Shown one piece after another: positions 14,383-22,657 of a stretch of 64,000 bases of DNA. Position 1 is the first letter of the stretch, and every line of letters starts with the position of its first letter. Location: positions 73,476-137,475 of the forward strand of contig JAZUAE010000014.1 of the NCBI GenBank assembly GCA_045637805.1. Direction: 5' to 3'. The position numbers were made by a program, and so were the translations under genes. The notes under the pieces were generated by a model. The model had not been told where the DNA came from, did no database searches, and saw only the letters and a list, made by a program, of their open reading frames with translations. Source of the stretch: CAKVLG01 sp045637805. Its GTDB lineage: Bacteria; Bacillota; Clostridia; Christensenellales; UBA1242.

Positions 14383-15339
14383 ATGAATTATAATAATGTT
14401 ATAGAAAAATCTATTTCATATAAAAATATTAAAAAAGACCATGAGAGTGGTAGATTTTCTCATGCATTTTTATTTGTTAGTGAAGATAAGGATTATTTAA
14501 TCAATTTTGCAAAGAAAGTCAGCCTATTAATTTTAAATAATAACGCTCTTGAAAAAAGAATACAAGACGATGTTTATCCAGATGTGATATTGCTTGGAAA
14601 AAATAGCAAAATAACTTCTAGTGATGCGTCTTTTATGGCAACGGACGTTTATGTGAAAGGATATGAGAGTGATAAAAAAATATATATTTTAATTGATTCA
14701 GATGAAATGAATGATGAATCACAAAACAAAATATTGAAAACGTTAGAAGAACCACCACACAATGTATATATATTGATGCTGGCTCGTAATACAAATTCTC
14801 TGCTGCCAACAATTCTAAGCAGGGTTTCTATGATTGAATTAGATCGAATATCTAGTAAAGATATTGAAAGTATGTTAATTGAAGCGGGTGTAGACAAGAA
14901 AAAAGCTGCAGAAGTTGCCCCTTGTAGTGGAAACAATGCAAGACTTGCATTAAAACTTGCTGAGGATAAAAACTTTAATGCAATGTATGTAAACACCATT
15001 TTAATGTTTGAAAAAATGAATTCAAGTAAAGATGTCTTGGCTTTTGCTAATTGTTTTGCGGACAAGACTATTGATAAAAAAGAGTGGATAAATCTTGTTA
15101 TGCTGCTTGCACGCGATTTATTAATGATGAAGTCTAATAAGCAAGAATTGATATTAAATAAGGCAATAGAAGACAGGTTAAGTTTTGTAGCTAACACTTT
15201 TTCTATTACTGCTCTTACAAAAATTATTGAAACTTGTTTGCAATGCCAAGAAGGTTTACTATATAATGTTAATAGTTCATGCATTGTAGATGAACTTTTA
15301 CTAAAATTTGTGGAGGCTAAAGTTATATGCAAAAAATAG
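14383..15339 (+). CDS. holB: DNA polymerase III delta' subunit
   Basis: Clamp-loader subunit; 318 residues. The AAA+ like fold is recognisable by SHAFLFV near the start, YILIDSDEMNDESQNKILKT (sensor region), LEEPP, and LLPTILSRVSMIEL. As usual for delta', Walker A is degenerate, so it does not itself bind ATP productively; the zinc Cys set of E. coli delta' is not seen. It is the first gene of the holB-ricT-ferredoxin-methyltransferase operon, matching the B. subtilis order holB-yaaT(ricT)-yabA-yabB apart from the third gene. The start codon sits six bases after the -10 box and lacks a ribosome site. Confidence 0.9.
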   Translation: MNYNNVIEKSISYKNIKKDHESGRFSHAFLFVSEDKDYLINFAKKVSLLILNNNALEKRIQDDVYPDVILLGKNSKITSSDASFMATDVYVKGYESDKKIYILIDSDEMNDESQNKILKTLEEPPHNVYILMLARNTNSLLPTILSRVSMIELDRISSKDIESMLIEAGVDKKKAAEVAPCSGNNARLALKLAEDKNFNAMYVNTILMFEKMNSSKDVLAFANCFADKTIDKKEWINLVMLLARDLLMMKSNKQELILNKAIEDRLSFVANTFSITALTKIIETCLQCQEGLLYNVNSSCIVDELLLKFVEAKVICKK

Positions 15340-16184
15340 TTGGTGTTATTTTTAACGATGCTGGTAAAGCGTATTACTATGATCCAGGTAAAGACATGTA
15401 TGCTGTTGGTGACTATGTTGTTGTGGAGACTGCATCAGACTGCGCTTTGGGAAAGATAGATTTTATAGATAAGACCATTGATGAAGAAAAGTTAGAAGAG
15501 CCTTTAAAAATGGTTATACGCAAGGCAACATCGAAAGATATAGAAATTAATAAAAAACAAAGAGAAAGAATTCCGGAGATTATTAAGGTTATAAAATCAA
15601 AAGTTAGAGCTTTGGATTTGCAAATGAAAATAGTAGATGCAAACTTTACACTTGATGGGAATAAATTAATAGTAGAGTTCACTGCTGACGATAGAGTTGA
15701 TTTTAGACAATTACTTAAAGATCTTGCTGCAACACTTAAGGTGAGAATTGAACTAAAGCAAATAGGTCAACGTGATGAGGTCAAAATCAAAGGTGGACTT
15801 GGGCCTTGTGGTGAAATGTGTTGCTGCAAAAGATTTTTAAAAGATTTTGAGCACGTAACTGTAAAAATGGCAAAAAATCAGGGGCTATCGCTATCTCCAA
15901 CAAAGATAAGTGGGCTTTGTGGTAGACTTATGTGTTGTTTAGCATACGAAAACCAAAATTATGAAGAAATTTTAAAGCGTATGCCAAAGGTTAATAGTGT
16001 TGTACTCACACCAAAAGGCAAAGGGACAGTTGTTTATAATGATCTTTTGAGAGAACTTGTAAGTGTTAAGGAAATTCAAAAAGACGACACATTTGTTGTT
16101 ACTGAATGGAAATTAAGTGATATAAAACAAGTAGAACAAACTGAAAACCATAATAAAAATAATAAAAAAGGGGATAAAAAATAA
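15327..16184 (+). CDS. ricT: RicT (YaaT), PSP1-domain protein
   Basis: Subunit of the RicAFT (Y) complex, which in B. subtilis carries Fe-S clusters, aids RNase Y-dependent mRNA maturation and promotes sporulation. 285 residues with the PSP1 core and the Cys clusters GPCGEMCCC and GLCGRLMCCLAYENQNYE that are expected to bind Fe-S. Overlaps the end of holB by 13 bases; GGAGG lies before the ATG. Its stop TAA overlaps the ATG of the ferredoxin gene. The last ~25 residues are Lys/Asn rich. Partners RicA and RicF are not in the window. Confidence 0.93.
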   Translation: MQKIVGVIFNDAGKAYYYDPGKDMYAVGDYVVVETASDCALGKIDFIDKTIDEEKLEEPLKMVIRKATSKDIEINKKQRERIPEIIKVIKSKVRALDLQMKIVDANFTLDGNKLIVEFTADDRVDFRQLLKDLAATLKVRIELKQIGQRDEVKIKGGLGPCGEMCCCKRFLKDFEHVTVKMAKNQGLSLSPTKISGLCGRLMCCLAYENQNYEEILKRMPKVNSVVLTPKGKGTVVYNDLLRELVSVKEIQKDDTFVVTEWKLSDIKQVEQTENHNKNNKKGDKK

Positions 16185-16357
16185 TGAGTTATGTAATTAA
16201 TCAAGATAAATGTATTAAATGTGGAGCTTGCATTAATATGTGTCCAGTTCAAGCAATTAGCATGGTAAATGCTCAAGTTGTTATTGATCCTAAAAAATGT
16301 ATTGATTGTGGTACTTGTGCTAGCATTTGTCCAGTAGGGGCTCCTGAGGCTAAGTAG
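16184..16357 (+). CDS. Small 2[4Fe-4S] ferredoxin
   Basis: 57 residues, ATG at 16184 and TAG at 16355-16357. Two cluster motifs are complete: Cys10-x2-Cys13-x2-Cys16-x3-Cys20-Pro and Cys39-x2-Cys42-x2-Cys45-x3-Cys49-Pro (KCIKCGACINMCP and KCIDCGTCASICP). This is a typical clostridial low-potential electron carrier. It is tightly embedded: the start overlaps the ricT stop (TAATG) and the stop overlaps the methyltransferase start (TAGTG). In B. subtilis yabA occupies this place. A link to the Fe-S clusters of RicT is an inference from position. Confidence 0.92.
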   Translation: MSYVINQDKCIKCGACINMCPVQAISMVNAQVVIDPKKCIDCGTCASICPVGAPEAK

Positions 16358-17076
16358 TGAAGAGAATTGATGACTTGCAATTTAAGGGCTTAGTTTTGGT
16401 GCAAGATGACGATGGGTATTGTTTTACAACTGATGCCGTATTACTTGCAAATTTTGTTAAAACAAAATCATATGATATGGTTGTCGAATTGTGCGCTGGC
16501 ACGGGGGTTATTTCAACGTTAATTGCCGGAAAACAAACGCCAAAGAAGATAATGGCGGTAGAGCTGCAAGAAAAGTGTTGTGAATTGTTTAAAGAAAGCA
16601 TAAAACTCAATGGTCAAGAGAAAGTAGTAGAAGTTTTAAACTTGGCTGTTCAAGATTTAGAGAAACATATAAAAACTGAATCTGCTAGTGTTGTGGTTGT
16701 CAATCCGCCTTATTATAAAAAAGAACAAGCTCAAAATAAAAATCAGGCAATTGCCATTTCTACTCATGAAATTGCGTTAACAATAGATGACGTTATAAAT
16801 GAGAGTGCGAGATTGTTGAAATATGGTGGAAAATTTTATATGGTACACCATATAGATAGATTGGTGGAAATTCTTTGTAAAATGAGCAAAGCAAAGCTTG
16901 AGCCAAAACAGTTAAGGTTTGTGCAACCAAAACCTAACACTGAAGCAAATCTAGTTTTAATTGAGGCGGTCAAGGGTGGAAAAACTGGACTTAAAGTAAA
17001 AGATGTATTAATTTTTCGTGATCAAGATGGAGAAGAAAGCAAAGAAGTTAAAGAAATTTATGGAAGATTAAAATAA
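16357..17076 (+). CDS. tRNA1(Val)-type adenine-N6 methyltransferase (TrmN6/YabB-like)
   Basis: 239 residues, GTG start overlapping the ferredoxin stop. The SAM-binding motif VVELCAGTGVISTLIA (42-57) and the N6-adenine catalytic motif NPPYY (116-120) are clear; FTTDAVLLANFV near the start is typical of the YfiC/TrmN6 family, which methylates A37 of tRNA-Val. The B. subtilis counterpart yabB is in the same operon position. The last nine bases overlap the end of the convergent spmB gene. Assignment to the family is firm, the exact tRNA target is inferred. Confidence 0.88.
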   Translation: MKRIDDLQFKGLVLVQDDDGYCFTTDAVLLANFVKTKSYDMVVELCAGTGVISTLIAGKQTPKKIMAVELQEKCCELFKESIKLNGQEKVVEVLNLAVQDLEKHIKTESASVVVVNPPYYKKEQAQNKNQAIAISTHEIALTIDDVINESARLLKYGGKFYMVHHIDRLVEILCKMSKAKLEPKQLRFVQPKPNTEANLVLIEAVKGGKTGLKVKDVLIFRDQDGEESKEVKEIYGRLK

Positions 17077-17574
17077 TCTACAAACAAGGCACGAAAATAT
17101 ACTACCTACGAATGCACTAATTAGGGTTATAGGAATAATTGGCCCTAATTTTTTTATTTTCGTTTGGCTAAAATAAAGTGCAACGACATAAAAAACCGTT
17201 TCACTACAACTCATAATAACTGAGGCACATTTTGCCACATAACTATCGGGTCCATAAGTGATGAAGATGTCACTTAAAAGAGCCAAACTTCCTGATCCTG
17301 TAAATGGACGTAAAACTAAAAAATCAACAAGTTCTGTAGGAATTCCTAAAAAGCTAAACGCAGGCGTTAGCCATGAACCGATTAGAGTTGAAAGGCCACT
17401 TGTTTTAAAAAGTTCAACTGCGATAAATATTGCAACCAAATTAGGGAAAATATTAACGGTTAGAGAAACTGCGGATTTTGCTCCGCTTACAAAAGCATTG
17501 TAGCCATTTATATTTTTTACCAAACAAAATATACACAGTGCTAATATAAATATTGGAACAATAAAACTAGACAT
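17068..17574 (-). CDS. spmB: Spore maturation protein B
   Basis: 168-residue membrane protein with about five helices (SpoIIIAE/SpmB nucleoside-recognition 'Gate' type). The conserved segment LVLRPFTGSGSLALLSDIF with following TYGPDSYVAKCASVIMSCSETVFYVVALYF is diagnostic. With SpmA it is needed for full dehydration of the spore core. Overlaps spmA by eight bases, so co-translation is likely. Convergent with, and overlapping by nine bases, the methyltransferase gene. Confidence 0.93.
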   Translation of the reverse strand: MSSFIVPIFILALCIFCLVKNINGYNAFVSGAKSAVSLTVNIFPNLVAIFIAVELFKTSGLSTLIGSWLTPAFSFLGIPTELVDFLVLRPFTGSGSLALLSDIFITYGPDSYVAKCASVIMSCSETVFYVVALYFSQTKIKKLGPIIPITLISAFVGSIFSCLVCRLF

Positions 17575-18145
17575 TATGTTTTCTCTCCTTGAAAAAATAG
17601 TAAAATTTTACTAAAACAATGCCTATTAGTGTTGAAAAGAAACTTGCTATTAATGATGGAATAATAATTGCTGATGCGTTAGTGCTTCCAGCACTGCTCA
17701 TGAGTCCCATTATAGATGTAGGTAACAGTTGAATACTTGAGCAACTAATAACAATCAGCATTACCATATTTTTGTTTGGTTTTGTGTTTCCGTCTTGCAT
17801 GCTATTTATTGCTCGTATGCCAAGAGGTGTGGCGGCACCATTCATACCTAACATATTAGCACTCATATTCATGCTTATGAGTCGTTTACTTTCTTTCGAA
17901 AGAGATTTTTTGCCAAAGATCAGATCAATTAATGGTGACAATATTTTAGATATAAGTCTAGATAAACTTGTTTGTTCTAAAATATTAAATATTCCTGTCC
18001 AAACAGCATACACGGCGCAAAGATTAAAACATAAACTAACAGCTTTATTAGATGAAACTGTTAGTGCCGGAAGAATGCTATCAGGATTTATAAATAATAA
18101 AACTGAAATACTTGTTAAAATCATTATGAGCCAGACTTTATTCAT
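17567..18145 (-). CDS. spmA: Spore maturation protein A
   Basis: 192-residue membrane protein with about five helices. MSANMLGMNGAATPLGIRAI and SMQDGNTKPNKNMVMLIVISCSSIQLLP are family signatures. Acts with SpmB in spore core dehydration in the mother cell. No ribosome site precedes the ATG at 18145. The upstream bases fit a sigma-E promoter, whose -10 ends five bases before the ATG, so the mRNA may start at the start codon. An in-frame ATG at 18124 also lacks a ribosome site. Confidence 0.93.
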   Translation of the reverse strand: MNKVWLIMILTSISVLLFINPDSILPALTVSSNKAVSLCFNLCAVYAVWTGIFNILEQTSLSRLISKILSPLIDLIFGKKSLSKESKRLISMNMSANMLGMNGAATPLGIRAINSMQDGNTKPNKNMVMLIVISCSSIQLLPTSIMGLMSSAGSTNASAIIIPSLIASFFSTLIGIVLVKFYYFFKERKHNV

Positions 18146-18150
18146 GGTAC

Positions 18151-18178
18151 AATATATGATGAAAAAATTAAAATATGA
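18151..18178 (-). promoter_or_regulatory. Sigma-E-like promoter of spmAB
   Basis: On the minus strand TCATATT (18178-18172), 13-bp spacer, CATATATT (18158-18151). This resembles the B. subtilis mother-cell sigma-E consensus (-35 near TCATATT, -10 near CATACAAT). It also overlaps the tatD start region on the other strand. Confidence 0.5.
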
Positions 18179-18186
18179 GGGTAATT

Positions 18187-18945
18187 ATGTTATTTGATTC
18201 ACATGCACATTTATTAAGCCTAGAAAACATGGAAAGTGTAATTGAAAATATGAAAAAGGACAACCTTGCTTTTATAATCAATGCGGGAACAACTATAAAA
18301 AATAGTGAAGAGGGTGCAAGGTTGGCCAGTAAGTATGATGGTGTTTATGCCACAATTGCTCTTTACCCAGAATATGCAGAAAACTGGGACAAAGACTGTG
18401 AAAAAGCTTTAAAAACATTAGCAAAAAATCCAAAAGTAGTTGGTGTAGGTGAAATAGGTTTAGATTATCACGGTGAAAATATTAATAGGGAAAAGCAAAT
18501 AGAGGTTTTTGAAAAACAAATAAAAATCGCTTATGAAAACGATTTGCCTATTTGTGTGCACTGTAGGAAAGCTGTGGAAGATATGTATGAAATTCTTTGT
18601 AGAAATAAATATATTTTTGAAAAAGGTGTTTTAATGCATTGCTTTTCAGAAAATATGGAGTATACAAAGAAACTGGCGGAGCTTGGTTGTTATTTTTCTT
18701 TTTCTGGTAATATTACATACAAAAAAGTGGATACAGAGAGAGTTAAAGTAGTGGGTGTAGATAAAATTTTAGTTGAAACTGATTGTCCATATCTTTCTCC
18801 TGTTCCGTTACGCGGAACTCTTAACGAGCCAGCAAATGTAAAATACACGGCTCAAAAGATTGCAGATATCTTGGAAATTAGTTTAGATGAATTTAGTGAT
18901 ATTGCTTTAAAAAATGCTAAAAGATTTTTTAAGAAAATAAAATAA
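18187..18945 (+). CDS. tatD: TatD-family metal-dependent DNase
   Basis: 252 residues. Metal ligands are visible: His6 and His8 in DSHAHL, Glu in GEIGLDYH, the His in CVHCRKA, MHCFSEN, and Asp in VETDCPYLSP. The family cleaves 3' ends of DNA or RNA and aids quality control. The open frame starts at an ATG at 18175, but that codon lies in the ribosome site itself (GAGG at 18177-18180); the ATG at 18187 is six bases after it. In many Firmicutes tatD, rnmV and rsmA are adjacent; rnmV (RNase M5) is missing here between tatD and rsmA. Confidence 0.93.
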   Translation: MLFDSHAHLLSLENMESVIENMKKDNLAFIINAGTTIKNSEEGARLASKYDGVYATIALYPEYAENWDKDCEKALKTLAKNPKVVGVGEIGLDYHGENINREKQIEVFEKQIKIAYENDLPICVHCRKAVEDMYEILCRNKYIFEKGVLMHCFSENMEYTKKLAELGCYFSFSGNITYKKVDTERVKVVGVDKILVETDCPYLSPVPLRGTLNEPANVKYTAQKIADILEISLDEFSDIALKNAKRFFKKIK

Positions 18946-18970
18946 AATGTGGAAATTTAATTTCCACATT
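18946..18970 (+). terminator. Hairpin after tatD
   Basis: AATGTGGAAA (18946-18955) / TTTCCACATT (18961-18970), loop TTTAA. Only a weak T run follows on the plus strand, so termination may be partial. Confidence 0.5.
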
Positions 18971-19048
18971 ACGCTTTTCCATCATTCGTAAAAGAAGCGT
19001 TATTAGTATTGTGCGCTATATTAAAAAAATTATACATAAGGGTGAAAA

Positions 19049-19855
19049 ATGAAAATAAATTTTAAGAAGAAATATGGTCAAAATTTTTTAAGAGATGATA
19101 GTTTACTTGCATCTATCGTTGATGATTCGGGAATTACAAGCGAAGACGTTGTTCTTGAAATAGGAGCTGGTGCAGGTGCTTTAACAAAACACTTAAACGC
19201 AAGAGCAAAAAGAGTGGTTTCTTATGAGATAGACAAAGAATTGTCTGATATTTTGCTAAGCTTGAATTTAGAGAAAACTCAGTTTGTGTTTGGTGATATT
19301 ATGAATTTTAGCATGCAAGAAATTATAGAAAAATGTACAAAAAAATACAAGATAGTTGCAAATTTACCATATTATATCACAACACCTATACTTTCTAAAT
19401 TTTTATTAGCAGAGGATAAACCGCAATCTATTACAGTTATGGTTCAAAAAGAGGTTGGGGATAGAATAACGGCTAAAAATGGAACAAGCGATTTTGGATA
19501 CTTTAGTGTTTTTTGTCAATCTATTGCAAAAGTTGAAGAAATGAGGTTTGTCCCAAAAGAGATGTTTACTCCTATGCCAAAAGTTGATTCATGTATTATT
19601 AAGTTTTCAGATATTAAAACTAAAAATTTAGATGAAAAATATATAGAGTTTATAAAATCCTTGTTTGTGTTTAAACGCAAAACATTATATAACAATTTAT
19701 GTAATGCTAATTGTTTAAAAAAATTAAGTAAGGAAAAAATTGTAGATGTAATAAATTGTATGGGTTTAAAGCAGAGTGTTAGAAGCGAAGAACTTTCAGT
19801 GCAAGAAATATCTGAATTGTATAATAAACTTTTAATAGAAAACATTGACAATTAG
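19049..19855 (+). CDS. rsmA: 16S rRNA dimethyladenosine methyltransferase (KsgA)
   Basis: Dimethylates A1518 and A1519 in the 16S rRNA 3' hairpin during 30S assembly. 268 residues with KKKYGQNFL at the start, SAM motif LEIGAGAGALTKHL (36-49) and the adenine-N6 motif NLPYYITTP (105-113). The C-terminal small helical domain is present (FVFKRKTLYNNL). AAGGGTGAAAA precedes the ATG. The promoter for the next gene lies inside its last codons. Confidence 0.95.
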   Translation: MKINFKKKYGQNFLRDDSLLASIVDDSGITSEDVVLEIGAGAGALTKHLNARAKRVVSYEIDKELSDILLSLNLEKTQFVFGDIMNFSMQEIIEKCTKKYKIVANLPYYITTPILSKFLLAEDKPQSITVMVQKEVGDRITAKNGTSDFGYFSVFCQSIAKVEEMRFVPKEMFTPMPKVDSCIIKFSDIKTKNLDEKYIEFIKSLFVFKRKTLYNNLCNANCLKKLSKEKIVDVINCMGLKQSVRSEELSVQEISELYNKLLIENIDN

Positions 19856-19874
19856 AAAATATATATTGTATATT
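19845..19874 (+). promoter_or_regulatory. Promoter of the beta-propeller lipoprotein gene
   Basis: TTGACA (19845-19850), 18-bp spacer, TATATT (19869-19874); the -35 overlaps the end of rsmA. Start codon at 19915. Confidence 0.7.
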
Positions 19875-19914
19875 ATATATATTCTAAATATATATAAAAG
19901 TTAGGCAGGAAATT

Positions 19915-21231
19915 ATGAAAAAATTTTGTAAGATTTTAGTTTGTTTTATGTTGGTTGTTTGTACAGTGTTTACCTTTGCTGCTTGTAATAGTGTTAATTG
20001 GACAAAAACAACAAATGACACATCAAAAGTGACAAATAATGGTGGCATTTTAACTGTTAGAGGTGGTTATATGTACTTTATTAACGGCACTAAAGAAAAT
20101 AATGGAAAAGGCAATAAAGGAAATATAATACAATCTGCAATTTATAAAGTTGCAATAGATGATAAAGGTGATATTGCAGATGACGCAAAGTATGAGAAAG
20201 TTGTTAATGCATTAGTTGGATTTGATAACGGTTCAGTGTTTGCTTTTGGTGATTACATATATTATACAACTCCTTGTAATGACCTTAACAAAAGCGGTGA
20301 AGTTCTTTATAATAAAACAGAATTTAGAAGATATGATTTAATTAATAAAAGTTCTCAATTAATTTATACTACAAACACTTCTGAAGAGGATTTTGAATTC
20401 TCTTACTATAAGCAAGGTGATGGTTTATATCTCCTTATTTATGAAGCTGGTGGAAGTAAAACATTAAAATCTATTAAAATAGACACAAAAATGAAAACCA
20501 TTTTTACAAAGGAAAAAGTACAATCAGTTTTATTTGCAGAAAATGGTGGAAGTGAAAGCGGTGCAAATAGTTATGCATATTACACTCTTTCAGCAGATAT
20601 AAATAGCGCTTATCCTTCAGGTGTTAGGGTTTATAAAGTATTGCCAAATGGTGCTGATAAACAAATGATAAGTGAAGGAAAAACAGTTTCATTATTAGCT
20701 GTTAGAGGTAATAAATTAATTTATTCTTTTGATTCATCATGCTATTATGCTGATATCACGAAAGGCAAAAACACATTAGAGTTTAATACTTCTAACATTG
20801 TATGTTACAATACTTATGATGTTATCGTATTTAATGAAGATTTATCTGTTTTGGTAATGGACGGTACAACTCTTAGAAAGATTAAATATGTAAATGGAAT
20901 TAAAGACGAAACAGCAAGTAAACAAATATACTTATTTAATGATAAAACTAAGGTTGAGTTCGTTGGAATAAGTGGAAAATATTTGGTTTATACAATATCT
21001 CAAGTAGTGTACAAGATAGATATTGTAAGCGAATCAGCTGTACCAGCAAAAGTATCGACAACGTCGTTGGACAAAAATAAAGACGGCTCAATACTATTAC
21101 CTGAAATTGTAGGGGACTATTTATATGCTTTCTGCACAGATAAAGATTCAAAAGTTTCATATATGTACAAATTTGATTTAACTGAACAAGCAAAAGAGGC
21201 TGAAGCTAAAAGAATAGGCGTAATTGAATAA
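19915..21231 (+). CDS. Lipoprotein with beta-propeller-like repeats
   Basis: 438 residues. Signal peptide with lipobox FAAC (Cys24), so anchored to the outer face of the membrane. The mature part consists of repeated blocks of the kind 'GGYMYFINGT', 'GDYIYYTTP', 'GNKLIYSFD', 'GKYLVYTIS', 'GDYLYAFCT', spaced 40-90 residues apart, like DUF5050-type six-bladed propellers. No catalytic motif is visible; such domains usually bind ligands or proteins. Preceded by GGCAGGAAATT and followed by a terminator; monocistronic. Confidence 0.8.
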   Translation: MKKFCKILVCFMLVVCTVFTFAACNSVNWTKTTNDTSKVTNNGGILTVRGGYMYFINGTKENNGKGNKGNIIQSAIYKVAIDDKGDIADDAKYEKVVNALVGFDNGSVFAFGDYIYYTTPCNDLNKSGEVLYNKTEFRRYDLINKSSQLIYTTNTSEEDFEFSYYKQGDGLYLLIYEAGGSKTLKSIKIDTKMKTIFTKEKVQSVLFAENGGSESGANSYAYYTLSADINSAYPSGVRVYKVLPNGADKQMISEGKTVSLLAVRGNKLIYSFDSSCYYADITKGKNTLEFNTSNIVCYNTYDVIVFNEDLSVLVMDGTTLRKIKYVNGIKDETASKQIYLFNDKTKVEFVGISGKYLVYTISQVVYKIDIVSESAVPAKVSTTSLDKNKDGSILLPEIVGDYLYAFCTDKDSKVSYMYKFDLTEQAKEAEAKRIGVIE

Positions 21232-21232
21232 T

Positions 21233-21268
21233 AAAAAAACACTTTGCTAAAAAGCGAAGTGTTTTTTT
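21233..21268. terminator. Bidirectional terminator
   Basis: AAAAAACACTT (21234-21244) / AAGTGTTTTTT (21257-21267) with extra inner pairing and A-rich loop; serves the lipoprotein gene and the convergent DUF4364 gene. Confidence 0.85.
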
Positions 21269-21794
21269 AATCCATTAAAGTTTCATAAAGTGAAGCGTAT
21301 ACTTGACCTGCACAATTTTCCCATTTTTTATATATAGAACGTGCTTGGGCTCTGTTGGCAACATTGAGTTTTAGTTCAAGTTTGGTGCCTAAAGGTTCAA
21401 TAATTTTCATTAGAACAGTGTATGTGCCGTCTTCATTTTTAAAATAGTCTGCAAAATATTCTTGTTTACGCCTAAATGTGATTCGGTTTTCTTTTACATA
21501 GTTTGTTATCTCATCTCTAAGGCTTGCCGGTATCTTTATAAAGAAATATGAAAGGCAAGATCGTCCATCGTTTGTAATGGTATAATAAGAGTCAGCTGTT
21601 GCAGATTTTGAAGGTACAATAAATCCAGTTTCTATTAAGTCTACTAAAATTTCTTTACAAGTAATATAATTTACCCAGTTGTTTTTAAAACAGCACATAT
21701 CAAGAACAGTAGCCTCGGTAAGAGGCATCTCCATCTTATCAAATACATAAAGTAAAATTAATTTACTAATTGTAGTGTTGTTTGTTATATCCAT
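21267..21794 (-). CDS. DUF4364 winged-helix-type regulator
   Basis: 175 residues. The N-terminal ~75 residues (ISKLILLYVFDKMEMPLTEATVLDMC...YYTITNDGRSCLSYF) have the helical pattern of a winged helix; the C-terminal part is a mixed fold (YTVLMKIIEPLGTKLELKLNVANRAQA), as in the DUF4364 family found in clostridia. DNA binding is inferred. The frame extends to an ATG at 21812, but this ATG is part of the -10 box TATAAT, so transcription starts downstream of it; the ATG at 21794 with GAGAG before it is the true start. Tail-to-tail with the lipoprotein gene. Confidence 0.75.
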   Translation of the reverse strand: MDITNNTTISKLILLYVFDKMEMPLTEATVLDMCCFKNNWVNYITCKEILVDLIETGFIVPSKSATADSYYTITNDGRSCLSYFFIKIPASLRDEITNYVKENRITFRRKQEYFADYFKNEDGTYTVLMKIIEPLGTKLELKLNVANRAQARSIYKKWENCAGQVYASLYETLMD

Positions 21795-21810
21795 AATTTC
21801 TCTCAAGAGC

Positions 21811-21819
21811 ATTATAGCA
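21811..21819 (-). promoter_or_regulatory. Extended -10 promoter of the DUF4364 gene
   Basis: Minus strand TGCTATAAT (21819-21811), a perfect TATAAT with TGn. It rules out the upstream in-frame ATG. Confidence 0.65.
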
Positions 21820-21881
21820 TGTTAAAAATAAAAAAGAAATAGTTTAAGAGTATTTTATCGAAATTTAGATAATAAAAATAT

Positions 21882-21911
21882 TTTACAACAATAATTTACT
21901 TGTGTTATACT
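21882..21911 (+). promoter_or_regulatory. Promoter of the 21929 gene
   Basis: TTTACA (21882-21887), 18-bp spacer, TATACT (21906-21911) preceded by TGT (extended -10). Confidence 0.65.
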
Positions 21912-21928
21912 TAAATAGAGGAAAAATT

Positions 21929-22657
21929 ATGGAAAAAATCGAAGATTTGAAAGAAATAAAACTTTTTATTGATGCGTGTGATGAAATGCTTGAATCTAAG
22001 TTTATTTTGGTTGATAAACGCATCGGTGATGTTTTAAAGTCAATAGCAAAAACAAAACAGGTTTACAATTTAATGGCGGCTTGTTTAGTTGGTTTTAATT
22101 TTGAGCGCGAATGGAAGCTTGCAACTAGTAAAGGCAAAGATTTAGCTCTTCCTATAGATGAAAGAAAGAATATTGCTTTTGTTTTTTGTATGCTTAATGG
22201 TATTGATGATAACAAAATTAACATTAATGAGGTTTTACAAAAATACTTTTCTGGCGATGATTGTATAAGCTCATATAAATTGTTTTGCCAAAAAGTTGTA
22301 TTGCCATTTAAGGTTCATGTTGTGTCTCAGTTGTATGACAAACAAGAAAAGAAAGTGACCATAAAGCAGTGCGTGGAAAATTTAGGTGAAATTGATGCTG
22401 AGATTTTAAAACGCTTAATCTTTCTTGTAAAAGATGTAAAATCGTATGTTGGTGGCGTAAAAAGGGTTAAAAACAGCTTGCTTACCAAAGATGAAATAAT
22501 GTTTATCTTAAACCATTTTATAGAATTGTGTGAAAATAAAAATATTATAAGTTTATCTGCTCTACTTATAGGAGTGCGTGCAGGAATGGGAAAAGATAAG
22601 GAATTAAAAAGACGTCTAGTTGAGATTGAACAAATTGTTAAGGAATTGAAACAATGA
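21929..22657 (+). CDS. Hypothetical helical protein
   Basis: 242 residues (MEKIEDLKEIKLFIDACDEML...). The start at 21929 follows GAGGAAAAATT; an upstream in-frame ATG at 21902 lies inside the -10 box. The protein is soluble, predicted mostly helical, with no signal peptide or metal motif. I do not recognise a family. Its TGA overlaps the ATG of the next gene (ATGA), so the two are probably made together. Confidence 0.7.
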   Translation: MEKIEDLKEIKLFIDACDEMLESKFILVDKRIGDVLKSIAKTKQVYNLMAACLVGFNFEREWKLATSKGKDLALPIDERKNIAFVFCMLNGIDDNKININEVLQKYFSGDDCISSYKLFCQKVVLPFKVHVVSQLYDKQEKKVTIKQCVENLGEIDAEILKRLIFLVKDVKSYVGGVKRVKNSLLTKDEIMFILNHFIELCENKNIISLSALLIGVRAGMGKDKELKRRLVEIEQIVKELKQ

